Assembly: GCA_026686845.1 (NCBI GenBank)
Contig: JAIVEN010000014.1
Location: 10,402,001-10,466,000, forward strand
Source of the DNA: Adenanthera pavonina
Taxonomy: Eukaryota; Streptophyta; Magnoliopsida; Fabales; Fabaceae
DNA: 64,000 bases
Direction: 5' to 3'
In this document: piece after piece, positions 1 through 10,454 of the stretch
Position numbering within the stretch: position 1 is the first letter of the stretch
How the letters are laid out: every line of letters starts with the position of its first letter
Notes under the pieces: model-generated
Seen by the model: only the letters and a program-made list of their open reading frames with translations
Database searches by the model: none
Told to the model about the DNA's origin: nothing
Translations under genes and position numbers: made by a program

Positions 1-1069
1 TAGACTACGATCGGGATAGATCTTCTGCCAAAAAATTAAATCCCAAGAAATCTAACAGAAAAAATCATGGATTGTGACTACATTAAAGTGGTCTGTAATT
101 CTATTTTAAATTATCCCTACTCATTTATTCTCATTTTTATTATGTGATATACTCCTTCGGTCGCATTTTACTAAAATATGGAAATTAAAGTCGGAAGCCG
201 CATGCACCGCAAGCTGGAAGGCAGCCACGGTTGTAGGTGATGGACCCATTAGCCAATCGCTTACCGGCATGCAATTAATGAGGTTGCCCACATTAACACA
301 ACAAACTCAAATCACAACACTCAATTATTATTATGATTTATGACTAATTCATTGCTCTTATAATTATAATTATATTAAAATCTACTGTTTTGGCCAAAAA
401 AAATCTTCTGTGCATTAAAAGTAGAGTATAGTGTATAAGTATTTAAGAAAAGCAAGATTTTTTTGGGGTTAAGGTTTTTAGAAATGGGAGATGGGTAAAG
501 GGAAATAGCAGCTGGCATCAAGTTGGTGCGTTGAGTAAAATCAGAGATCAGAATCGAACTGCTAGGCATGCGAAAGCACATGACAGGGTCCTCGGCTCCA
601 CTTGCCTTCAACCAACCCCAAAACCTCCAAGTACCATTTTCATAGATTTACGTGTGTTCGCTTCGCGTGAACACCCCGCTGTCTCTCTTTCCTCTCTTTC
701 TCTCGTCCTACCCAGTTCAGTTTCGTTTTCTTTTTACGACGTGAAAATTCTGGAGACCTTCAGATTTGCAACTATGTGCTCTTCTCACAGCAGATCATCC
801 TATTCCTACTCTTCACCTTCAAATTTATCAATCAATAAACGAAAATTTAAATTCCAAAATCACCGAGACTCACATGATAAATCCTCCGCCGCTCTCTGGA
901 CCCATATCCAGCAAATCAGCGTCACAATCCCTCCTTCCCTGAAATTCGACTACATTCATCCAAACAACCAACACAAACCACACATATTCTACACTACGCA
1001 AATCTAAAACCAAAGACAGTTTCACTCTGTTAAATGCGATGACCGGCGGCGGCGGGGAGATGACAATAA
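1..1069. other. Intergenic DNA, window start to ATL gene
   Basis: I see no supported gene here. Positions 661-1010 are CT-rich and less AT-rich than the surroundings and carry an open frame whose translation resembles no family I know. It lies just downstream of the minus-strand ATL gene and may be part of its 3' untranslated region or an untranslated leader of something unseen. The first 500 bases are ordinary AT-rich spacer. Confidence 0.4.
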
Positions 1070-1456
1070 TTAACAGGGATTTTCACATGAATTGAAAAGC
1101 TGAGGATCCAGCTTGGTTCTACAAACCGGACACAGAGGGTGCTTGGAAAGCCAAGTATCGGCGCATTCCACATGGAACCCGTGGTTGCAACCTGGAACCA
1201 GTCGAGCCGGTTGCTCGATCTCGATCTCGTCCAGGCACACCGCGCATTCCGTCCCCATCACCAATTCCCTCCCAGTGACTTTGGGCATCTTCTCCAGCTC
1301 CGAAGCCGACAGGCCCTTCTCCGTGACGGGCTTCGCCGGTAGGTCGACTTGGGGGCGGTGGGTAGTGGCGTACCAGAGAAGACACATGTAGACCATGAAG
1401 ACGGCGCTCATGCCGAGGCAGGGCAGGAAGAGTGCCAGAAGGACGGAATCGATCAT
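1070..1456 (-). CDS. ATL-type RING-H2 finger E3 ubiquitin ligase, single exon
   Basis: An intronless 128-residue protein. A hydrophobic segment at residues 4-30 should anchor it in a membrane. A GLS-type version of the ATL family's GLD motif sits at 48-50. The RING-H2 finger runs from residue 71 to 112 with ligands C71/C74, C90/H92, H95/C98 and C109/C112, and W102 before the last pair. Small size, one N-terminal membrane helix, GLD-like motif and C-terminal RING-H2 are the ATL arrangement, and the layout is closest to ATL23-like members. Such proteins pass ubiquitin from an E2 to substrates at membranes; the substrate cannot be read from sequence. The frame is open further upstream, to 1516, but only a TTG codon is available there, so the ATG at 1456 is the start. 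The 5' leader probably lies at 1457-1700 on the minus strand. Confidence 0.88.
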   Translation of the reverse strand: MIDSVLLALFLPCLGMSAVFMVYMCLLWYATTHRPQVDLPAKPVTEKGLSASELEKMPKVTGRELVMGTECAVCLDEIEIEQPARLVPGCNHGFHVECADTWLSKHPLCPVCRTKLDPQLFNSCENPC

Positions 1457-2574
1457 TCTGGCGTTTGGCTTTGCGTGTTCCGATTCAAGGAGAGGAACTG
1501 AAAGGTGAAAGGTCAATTAATGTGGCGGTGGTGGATGATAGAGAAGCGAAGGGGAAGGGGATGGACGTTGGCCACAGATGTGCACCATAGCGGCTTATGA
1601 CTATGGAGATCTGAAAACTTACAGAGGATGGAATATATCAGGGAGTTTGGTGGAGGCGGTGACGTGGAGTGGTTTCGCGAGCAACGGCTAAGTCGAGAAG
1701 ACAAGTGAGAGGGTACCTTGGCTGTTTGGCTTTTATGTTAGGAACCCTCCGCGCTTTGCCAAGTAGGGGAGAGATATCGTGTTTCGTATCCCCCAAGGAC
1801 ATATCTTACACGCGACATAATCGTGTATCGTTAAAAACTTAAATTTTAAATTGTCGGGTGGGATTAATATTTACACTAATTTTAGTCATTTGTGATGTAA
1901 GACTTGGGGTGGTCCACGTACGGAAAAAGCTAGCATTGGGCCCCAGGATGAGCAATCTAGGATTTGGAGGATCTGATATTTTTGATAGATCAACGGCTGG
2001 GATTGGCTTCCTCTCAATGCTTTTTGTTTGCTTCATGATTTTTAAATCCTTCACAGTAACGAGTAGGGAAAAAAAATCCTTTACAGCAATAATTATATTT
2101 TTTACAATAAAAAAAGGATATTAGGTCATTTGCAATCATAATTAGAATGTGAATTTATCGACAACAAATTATTACTATTTATTACACAAATTCAATAATT
2201 TTTTATTATAATATCACCTGATATTCTAGAATATTTTGGATTTATTGTCCGTACCCAAACTAATCCAAACCCTATTTTGTAGGACCTTACGATAGTGGAT
2301 GAGTACCAATAGGAAGATCTATTTGAGATCTCAATTTTTTTTTTAATACCGTTACACCTCTCAAAAATCAAAACCTCAACTCTATAGAATACTGGTCAAA
2401 CTCTTTACCATTTAATAAAACATCCATTGGTTTACACAAAAATTTCAATAACATAGCATAAAAAATATCAATACTTGACAGTAGATACTATTAATTTTGA
2501 AACTTTAATGGCACACTATATTAATTTCTGATATAAAGTTGGGGATGATGGACATTTTTTGTTCTCAAAATTTT

Positions 2575-3070
2575 CCCTAATTTTCACATTAGTTCTTATA
2601 GTTTTTTTTGTGATTAAATATTTTTTTTATAATTTTCTATTATTAAAGAGATGATCTCTAATATTTTAAAAATTCAATATTTTAATTCCTTTATTATTTA
2701 TGATGATATTAATATTGTTAAAATTGAGGTGATGTGACTAACAATTAGCATACTTGGATCGGCATATAAATAATTAAGGCTAATTGGACTATATTTTTTA
2801 AAAACTATGCAAATATCCACTGATAATTTAGAATTTTATTGTTATGTCCCTATATTTTTGAAAAAAAAATAGTTCAATCAATCTTATTATAATCTATCCA
2901 TCAATCCAAGTTAACTAAATATTAGCTATATCATTTTAATTTTAATAGTGTTAATGTCATCCTAGAAGACAAATGAATTAATTACTGAATTTTTGAAATA
3001 TCAATGACCAACTCTCTAATAAAATAAAACTATAAAGATCTATTTAATTAAAATGAAAACATGGGAATCA
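2575..3070. mobile_element. Possible long-TIR MITE
   Basis: The left part (from about 2575) and the reverse complement of the right part (to about 3070) share a diverged inverted repeat of some 150-200 bases. Matching blocks include a TTAT-AGTTTT core near the ends and an ATTAAAATT-rich block further in. No coding capacity is seen. Long AT-rich inverted repeats without an ORF fit a MULE-like MITE. The ends are not sharply defined and I found no clear target duplication. Confidence 0.35.
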
Positions 3071-3101
3071 ATATAAAAATTTGGGAAAACCTTAATGCAC
3101 A

Positions 3102-4340
3102 ATTGGTTCGATTACATTACCTCACTGGTAATATATGGGCTTCACATTACTATAGTCATTTTTGGTTGGCCAAATGTCATTTAATGCAAATTACACATAT
3201 GAGTTAGATTACCTCTAAACATGTACTCTCCAATTTTATGTGTCATTTTAGAAAACTAATGAATAATTAATTTTTTTTCCAACCATATCTTTAAACATTT
3301 AATAGTATATTATTTTAAAGAAACAAAAAGTACAAATAATAAATAAGTAATAATTAAGAATAATTTAGTAAAATTATATTATTTATTAGATTATTTATTA
3401 TCATTCTTAATTCTTGTGTCAAAACCTTAAAAGATAAATAAAATGGGATAGAGGGAGTAATCTCCTCGCCCTAAAAAAATCTATGTAATGAGGATCACCA
3501 CCATGTAATCATACACAAAAGACTAAAACACCATTTATAAAACTCAAATTCACAGCCCTTCCTCTTCCTTCCAATTCATTTTCTTCATACTTCATGTCGG
3601 CCGACCTTCATCTCCATTCTCCATCTCCTCTCTATGGGTCACCTTGCACCACCGGTCTCCTCCCTTGTTGGCATCAACCTTTTCCCTTGTCACTATTGCT
3701 ATCACCAATTCTTCCTCAAACTTTGCCAGCATCAACCAGCTCCCATATCCATTTTGCATCTCCTCTATGTGACAACAATTCTTCTTATAGCTCATCGGCA
3801 TTCTTCTCCATCACCATTGAACCCCACCTTTGAACAAAACTTGGGAACCACCACCTCCAGCATCATAGATCTGGGTACATGATAGAGGCAAGGATCCACC
3901 ATGAACCCGACCTTTGAACAAATAAGATAACCTTGATGGCCACTTTGCGAGTTGATCGGCCACTTTGTGAGTTCAGATCCACCAACGATAGGTCTGCCAG
4001 TGATAAACGCATCGCATGCCTCCCTTCGTGTTCAATGATGATTTCAATTATGGGTTTCGATTTCCAAGTATTTTCCTTATTCTAGGTTTTGATCTATTGT
4101 TGTGTGTGTCACCGGTGACAAATGCTATTTAATATCAGGAAGAATGATAGGGGAAGTGATTTTTTTCTAGGGGCAAAAAAGTCATTTTGCTTTTATATGT
4201 ATTTTTTCTTTTATAAACCCCTTTATCTCATTCTTTTATATCATACCAAAAAAACTCATATGTAATTATGATTTTATCGCATCCCTTCACACTCTTTACA
4301 TTATATTACTTAACCTCTTATGTAATTGAACTAAATGTGA
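3102..4340. mobile_element. Possible TIR element carrying a gene-fragment-like core
   Basis: The left end near 3102-3120 and the reverse complement of the right end near 4323-4340 match at about 14 of 18 positions around a GTTCxATTACAT core, suggesting short terminal inverted repeats. The interior at 3560-4120 is clearly less AT-rich than its flanks and reads like untranslated or exon sequence, but no frame gives a recognisable protein. This would fit a non-autonomous element that captured a host fragment. The boundaries are approximate and the match may be chance. Confidence 0.3.
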
Positions 4341-4426
4341 TGTTAAGAACTAAATGATCCTTTACCCCTATAAAGTAATTGAGATGCCAAAACTTAGCAT
4401 CGAAGCATATTTTGCTTTATGAATTA

Positions 4427-4675
4427 CTCCCTTCGTCCCTTTTTATCAAATAACATGAAAGATTTTTTTTATCCCATAATATAAGGTAATATGTAGTGAT
4501 TTATTTTTTTTCTCCTTATTTATTGTATTATTAGTATTACAACTTGTATTATATTTAATGAAAGTAGTTGAATCAATAGGGAGAGAATTGAGAATTTTTT
4601 TAAAAGTTTAAGGATGTAATAAATATTTTTTAATATATGAAATTTTTTTAATTATCTTATAATATGGGATTAAGC
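4427..4675. mobile_element. Stowaway-like MITE remnant
   Basis: The left end reads CTCCCTTCGTCCC after TTA, the usual Stowaway terminus. A subterminal TCCCATAATATAA block at about 4470 is mirrored by TTATAATATGGGA at about 4660. The outermost part of the right terminus (GGGAG) is missing, so this copy appears truncated. It has no coding capacity. Confidence 0.4.
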
Positions 4676-7600
4676 GCATGCCACTAGCCAAACCCTAAAA
4701 ATGAGGGTCTTCATACAATGAGCATATGTTTCAAGGGAAACTCCTGGAAACAGGACGTTTTATTCTTTTTCATTGATTGGGCATAATTTTTCATATTCTC
4801 ACCATTGCCAAACTCGTATTTTCTAATTTGCAAAACGTAAGTTCTCTTTTTAATATTATGCTGCCGCTGATTACATGTCAAAATAAGTTTTGGTATTATC
4901 ATAGTTTTAACCAAATTTTTTAATATAAAACCCTTTTAATTAAAGTATATGTATTAAAAATAAAAGTTAAAATTAATTAATTACTTTGATTTATTTTAAA
5001 ATCTCAATATTTTTTAAACTATCTTTATTTAATATATATATTTTTTTAAAATACATTAAATAGGAATATTTTTTTAAAATGTATAATAAATACTATCTCA
5101 TATACTATAAAAAATCTTATATTTAATATCAAAATAAAATATCCTATATCTAAAATTGAAGAAAATATCACTCATGGGTAGTCCAAGTAATAAATGTGAG
5201 ATGAAGTGAATGGAATTACCGCTGTTCAAATTGGGAGTATACATAGGCTAATAAATATTTTTATATAATATTTAGTAAATATAAGACCATTTAGATATAT
5301 AACAGTTGAATTTCTTAGGTAATATATTCAATATGGTTGTTTGGTCGGAAATTTAGATATACTGTAATATGCAGTATCTCTTGTAAATCTTAAGCAAGTA
5401 GTTATGTAAAAAAATCATATTAGAGAGAGGCGTTCTTAAATCCCCTCCATCGAAAGAGAATTTAGGAGAATTACTTGATACGATTCTTTATTGATTCGAC
5501 TGAGTACTGTCTATTCATAGGTTTCATATAAAAATATAACATATATTTAGTTAAAATAAAATAAAGACACTTTTTACAATTATGCAACATTGGAACAAGC
5601 TACTGTGATTTTTTTTAGGGGCAATTTTTTTATTTTTGCATTTTTGTAGGGATAATTTTATCCATAAATTGAAATCTGTTTACACTTTTTTTTTTCTTTC
5701 ACATCTTTTTTTCCATAAGTTATTCATAGTAGTTTCTCAAACTAAGAAAACTGTTTTTTTTTTTTAATTATTTTTTAAAATTTAAATGAATATTCTAAAA
5801 TTTTTTATTTTTATAAGTGTTTTTTATTTAAAAAAGTGATTTTTCATAGAAGCAAAAGCTAACACAAATGGGCTATTACTTTTTTTAATTGGACGTGTTT
5901 CCAAAACATTAGAAATTAGACTTAGGATCCCTTTAAGTCGATTCATTAGTTAAATAAGCCGGTCCGGTCAGATCCTGAAAACTATACCCGGAACACATCT
6001 GAATTTCAGCTTCTCCAATTCTCCATACATGCATGATCACCCCAATGCCACCTTGTCCACTTCATCATTACCTTTCTTGGGCCCCTCAACTCCACCCAAT
6101 CCTTTTTAAATTTGTAATATTGAAATAGTATGAGAAAACACTACTATATTTTAAATATAAATTTTTTTTACTATAATTTTAAATATAAAATTCTTTATGA
6201 AATAATATTTATTATTTATTTTTAAAATGTTTCTATTTAATATAATGTAAAGAGAGAAAGAGATTAAATAAGAATAATTTTTTAAAAAATATAATTTAAA
6301 AAAAATAAGATAATTAATTAATTTTAATTTTAATTTTTAAATTGTGTAATTCAATTAAAAAAATTTATAAAAAAAAACTGAATGAGGTAGTAGAAGTTTA
6401 AATGAGTACAAGTAGATACTATTCCGATAAGAAAAAAAGAAAGCACATAATAGTAATAGTAGTAAATATATTGTTGGGTCCATGGGGACATGATTAGTTT
6501 TGGAGAGAGCCAATGAATTGTGTAGAAAAGAGCATTGATGGGAAGTACATAAAGGAATTCAATTCAATGGCAGATCGCAACTGGTTGAGCTCAGGAGGGA
6601 ACGAAGAGGTTCCCTGTAGCATACGGAGCTTCGATATGTGGGATTGTGCGGTGTGAGTCAGATCTGAATCAGTTTTGACTTCACCCTTTTGAAATTTTCC
6701 ATACTCCCCCAATTGCCATTAGTGTGACTGGCCAGTTCTTTTGACGTTTCCTTAATGCTGTTCTCCACCTTTCTCAATCGATTTTGATGCCTCAGGATAA
6801 GGCGCCTCCCTTCTCCAGTTCTCCCCTCTCATTATTATACTTTCCTATTTATTTATTATTTATTATTATACATACACAATATTCCAATGCTCCAATGCCT
6901 CACATCATTAGATCTAGCTATATATCCAATGCTTTTTTTTTTTTGTCTTTAATTATCATATTTTTCTCAATTACCAATTAAAAGGCATTTAGCCTTAAAA
7001 GAGTAAAAAAGAATCCCATTAATTAGTTGAATTGTTGTCTGAGGGTGTTTTGAATCTGATCATTCATATGATATGGAATGGTATGGAATTAATTATATAT
7101 TATTCGATCCACACATACATAAAGGAGACGCAATTCTGTAATCGGATCCTTTGATGCCCTTATATAAGCAACAGGGACAGCTTATGGTTCCGAGCATCGA
7201 TCCTTGTTTAGTGTCTGAGATGGACATACTATATAATATTACAGAATAGAACTTACCACTTTAATTTGTTGCAACTTAACACCACGCTTTGCTCATTGGA
7301 AGCTTTTTCATATTCTATTGCCTAGTTCTTCAAAACATGGGGCTGCAATTTCCATTTTTGAGTGTATGTTGTTGAAGGGATATCTGTGTGTGTGTGTGTG
7401 TGTATACTCGTATAGCCGCAGAATTATGCCTGGGTTTGCTCTTTTGTTTCAACTTTCAACGGCTAAGAGTTACACATTGCCTCCAGTCCCCCTTCGTCCC
7501 ACTTGTTTGACGAATTATTCACTTTCTCTTTACAAAGCATTCTTTTCCACATCATCATCTTGTAATGCTATATACATTCCCCAGCTTGGTGATTTTCACC

Positions 7601-7713
7601 AATAGCACCCAATATTTTAATTGATCTAGTTTCAACTCTCAAATATACGTAGAATGGCCACAAACTATATATTGCTCTTATCTTTTTTATGGTTAATAAC
7701 ACATAAAAACATA

Positions 7714-7975
7714 CTCCTTTCAGTTATACTTATAAGATGTTATTTTAAAAATTTGCTTGATCCTATTTATAAAGTGTTGTATTATTTTTCATTTGAATTT
7801 CCTTCAATATCCTTCCTTTAATAACTTTTTTTATCTCATAAATTATTTCAATCTTTAATCACCAGGGGTAAGATTGGAAGTTTATATTAATTTTTTATAA
7901 ATTCAATAGTATAATTATGTCTTCTTGATACCAAAATAATGAATAATAACATCTTATAAATGGGATAGGATGGAG
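7714..7975. mobile_element. Stowaway MITE, 262 bp
   Basis: The element starts CTCC and ends GGAG with TA on both sides, which is the Tc1/mariner-type Stowaway signature. The inner terminal repeats are strong: TTATAAGATGTTAT near the left end is matched by ATAACATCTTATAA near the right end. The interior is AT-rich and non-coding. Confidence 0.75.
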
Positions 7976-9393
7976 TATATAATATCAACCGATCGTTTTC
8001 TTTTATTTTCTTGTTGATATCATTCATATCAAAGCTGCTGTCGATCTCCAAATCAAATATTGGGGACGAGAACCATACGAAAACTGGGGGCTCAAAACGT
8101 GAAACAAGTTGGCAGTGGTGTTTTCTTGGAAGGCACTCTCTTTGATTTTTCTGTTTAGGGTTAGGTTTTCTTAATGGCGAAACTCGTGATAAATCTGTTG
8201 TAAACTTGAAGCTTTTCCCACTCAAATTATTAATTCTTCAACTGCCAAAAAGCTTCCCATACACACGGGTTCCTGGATTACAGCTCAAAAGAGTTGGCTG
8301 CTTTGACTCGGAGAGAGTGGTCTCCATTTAAAGTAAAATTTTCACCACCAAAATATATAAATCTTAGGGCATGTTAATTTCATTGCATTTATATTACGCA
8401 TCATATAATATTCAATAGATTATATGAATTTATCCTATACTTTACTGTTCACATTTATGGAGTAGTTTACAGATATCAATATATATCAAGCTTCCGTATC
8501 ACGCTGGACTTAATCATTCGATAAATTTTATATTATATTATTTGACTCTGAATTTTAATAAAATAAGTCAATAAAACCCAAAATGCTATTTATTTATTTA
8601 TATACCACCCTTTGATGATTGTATCCTGAAATTTCTTAAAATATCAAAATATGATTTTCACGAGCATGCCCCAAACTTAATTATAGGTATGGTATAGTAT
8701 AACTGAGCGAGGATTCTTCTTTATTAGGTCCACGATAAAAGCAAAGAAATCAAGCGAAAACATCAGCAAGATTAGTAGCGGAACTAAATCCTCTTCCTTT
8801 CAATTTCTCTCAATTTCAAATTTAAAATAGGAGATCAATATTTGACAATTCAGATGAATCATTAAAATGAATTTATTCAAAACTTATGGCGTAATGAACC
8901 TTAATCATTAATGTTGATCTAATAGCCAGAAACTAGAGTTGTCGTTGAGACAAAATGAGAGAGATGTGAATTAAGAGAATTCACATTGTTTGTGACATCT
9001 CAAGTTTTGTGGACACAATTGAGTCATGAAGTGGGTTGCATGTATGTGACGGTGCGTCTAGTACTTTGTCGTGTCATTCGGGTTTCTACCCCCTCCCTCG
9101 GATATATAGGGGTTCTCGTTGTTGGACAGATTTGCAAGGAATAATTAATTAAGTTATGTGAAAGAAAAAAATCCTTTTTTTTTATGAAAGAAATTTAATT
9201 GATTAAAATACAAAAAAAAAAAACGACACATATGGGAAGGCTGTTATAAATACGAAAGTGATGTGAGCTATTATTAGTCTAAAAATTAATGGTGGGAATC
9301 AATTGAGAAACATGATAGTGCTGTTGACAAATACTAAGTGAGATTTTTTTTCGGCTTGTGCCATTGAGCACTGATGGCTTACGTTTTATACAT

Positions 9394-9498
9394 CAAGGGC
9401 TGCCAAACACATTATATGCCATAATTACATATGAATATTATTGATTATGTTGCTATTATGATGACCCAAGGGCCGCCAAACACATTATATGCCATTAT
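9394..9498. repeat. Spaced direct repeat, two copies of about 32 bp
   Basis: A block reading CAAGGGC(T/C)GCCAAACACA and continuing through TTATATGCCAT occurs at 9394-9426 and again at 9467-9498, with two substitutions over 32 bases and about 40 bases between. No gene context explains it. Confidence 0.7.
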
Positions 9499-10052
9499 TC
9501 TCATGCTCATTGACTTCTATTTCTTTGAAAAAAATACGTAAATATTTTATTATATAATTATTTGATATATGATATTATCAAATTATATTTGAGTATTATC
9601 ATCCTTAATTAAGAATCGTTATCCAATGTAATTTTTGACATTCATAAAGTTTGAACCCTGCATAAGAGAAATCGGATTTTTTCCATTTTGACCCAAACAC
9701 AATGGAGTAAAAAAGTGTAAATCTTTATTATTTGTCTTTGATTAAGGAGCTTTTGCGCATCGTGGACCTATTTATTGCGTAACACCACATGTCAAAGGGC
9801 GCCCACCTTTGTGTTGTTTTTTTCAATTATGTTGTCAAATTTGGTTTGAATTATTCTAATGATTGCTACAACTTCCGTTTAATAGTTTTATTTGAAATTG
9901 TTATCTGATTTCCGAAAATTTCAGACGCAGTTTTTATTTTGGTGATAATACAAGACAATCCATTTTTCATTCCTATAATTTAATTTAATTCGTTTATTTA
10001 TGAAAGTGCTTCATAGTCCTATTTTTGGGCTGAAAGAAGTGATCATATGGGT

Positions 10053-10178
10053 GTGTTTTGCATTTGCGACGAAAACGAAAGCCGTGATGGTTGGGCCCAG
10101 TTGGTTATAATAAGCGTGTTTCACATTTGGGACAGAAATGTAAGCCATGTGGGTTGTGCCCAGCCCAGTTTGGATAAC
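10053..10178. repeat. Tandem promoter duplication, period about 63 bp
   Basis: Two imperfect copies of a roughly 63-base unit lie directly upstream of the Alba-gene TATA box. Both begin GTGTTT(T/C)(G/A)CATTTG and run through a GGTTG(G/T)GCCCAG block. Each copy carries a TGGGCC or AGCCCA motif (10092-10097 and 10162-10167), the plant site II element bound by TCP factors in many housekeeping promoters. Confidence 0.65.
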
Positions 10179-10232
10179 AACTGAACGAACCGATAAAGGA
10201 GTTGGTTAGGGCAGTTTGGGAGGGTGTTGGGG

Positions 10233-10240
10233 TATATAAG
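10233..10240 (+). promoter_or_regulatory. TATA box of the Alba gene
   Basis: TATATAAG lies about 220 bases upstream of the start codon and downstream of two site II motifs. A donor at 10342 (CACG followed by GTAAGA) and the acceptor directly before the ATG at 10455 suggest an intron in the 5' untranslated region (about 10342-10454), which explains the distance. Confidence 0.55.
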
Positions 10241-10454
10241 GTGAAAGATGTCACGGTGGACAGATTAGGGCGTAATAGAAGACACGAAGCCGTAGAAGAG
10301 GGCTCTTTGATCCTGCTGCAAACTCTATCGTTAAGAATCACGGTAAGACTCAGATCGAGTCTTAAAATCTGCCACATATCTCCACGAGCTCTGACATTAA
10401 TTTAATTTAAATTTATTTTTAAGTTGAGGCTTACTTCTGTCGTTGTTGGAACAG

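Larger units (their letters stand above)
1750..10050. other. 8.3-kb gene-poor interval
   Basis: Mostly AT-rich DNA with no gene I can support. It holds MITE-like and TIR-like elements (listed separately), a (TG)n run near 7385-7402, and two islands of less AT-rich sequence at about 3560-4120 and 6480-6800. The open frames on these islands match no family I know. The 7.1-7.6 kb stretch has promoter-like AT-rich sequence but no recognisable product. Confidence 0.4.

Noticed and set aside
531..1007. 158-codon plus-strand open frame
   Set aside because: The first codon is not ATG, the composition is CT-rich and low-complexity, and no family resemblance is seen; it is more likely untranslated sequence.
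3594..3882. Overlapping open frames of 79-82 codons
   Set aside because: Several frames are open at once because the stretch is C/T-rich; none resembles a protein. The region is discussed instead as a possible captured fragment.
6494..6712. 72-codon minus-strand open frame
   Set aside because: No recognisable domain or splice partners; kept only as context for the miR390-like site.
9394..9498. Two spaced repeats considered as a CRISPR-like array
   Set aside because: Only two units, in plant nuclear DNA; no array structure.
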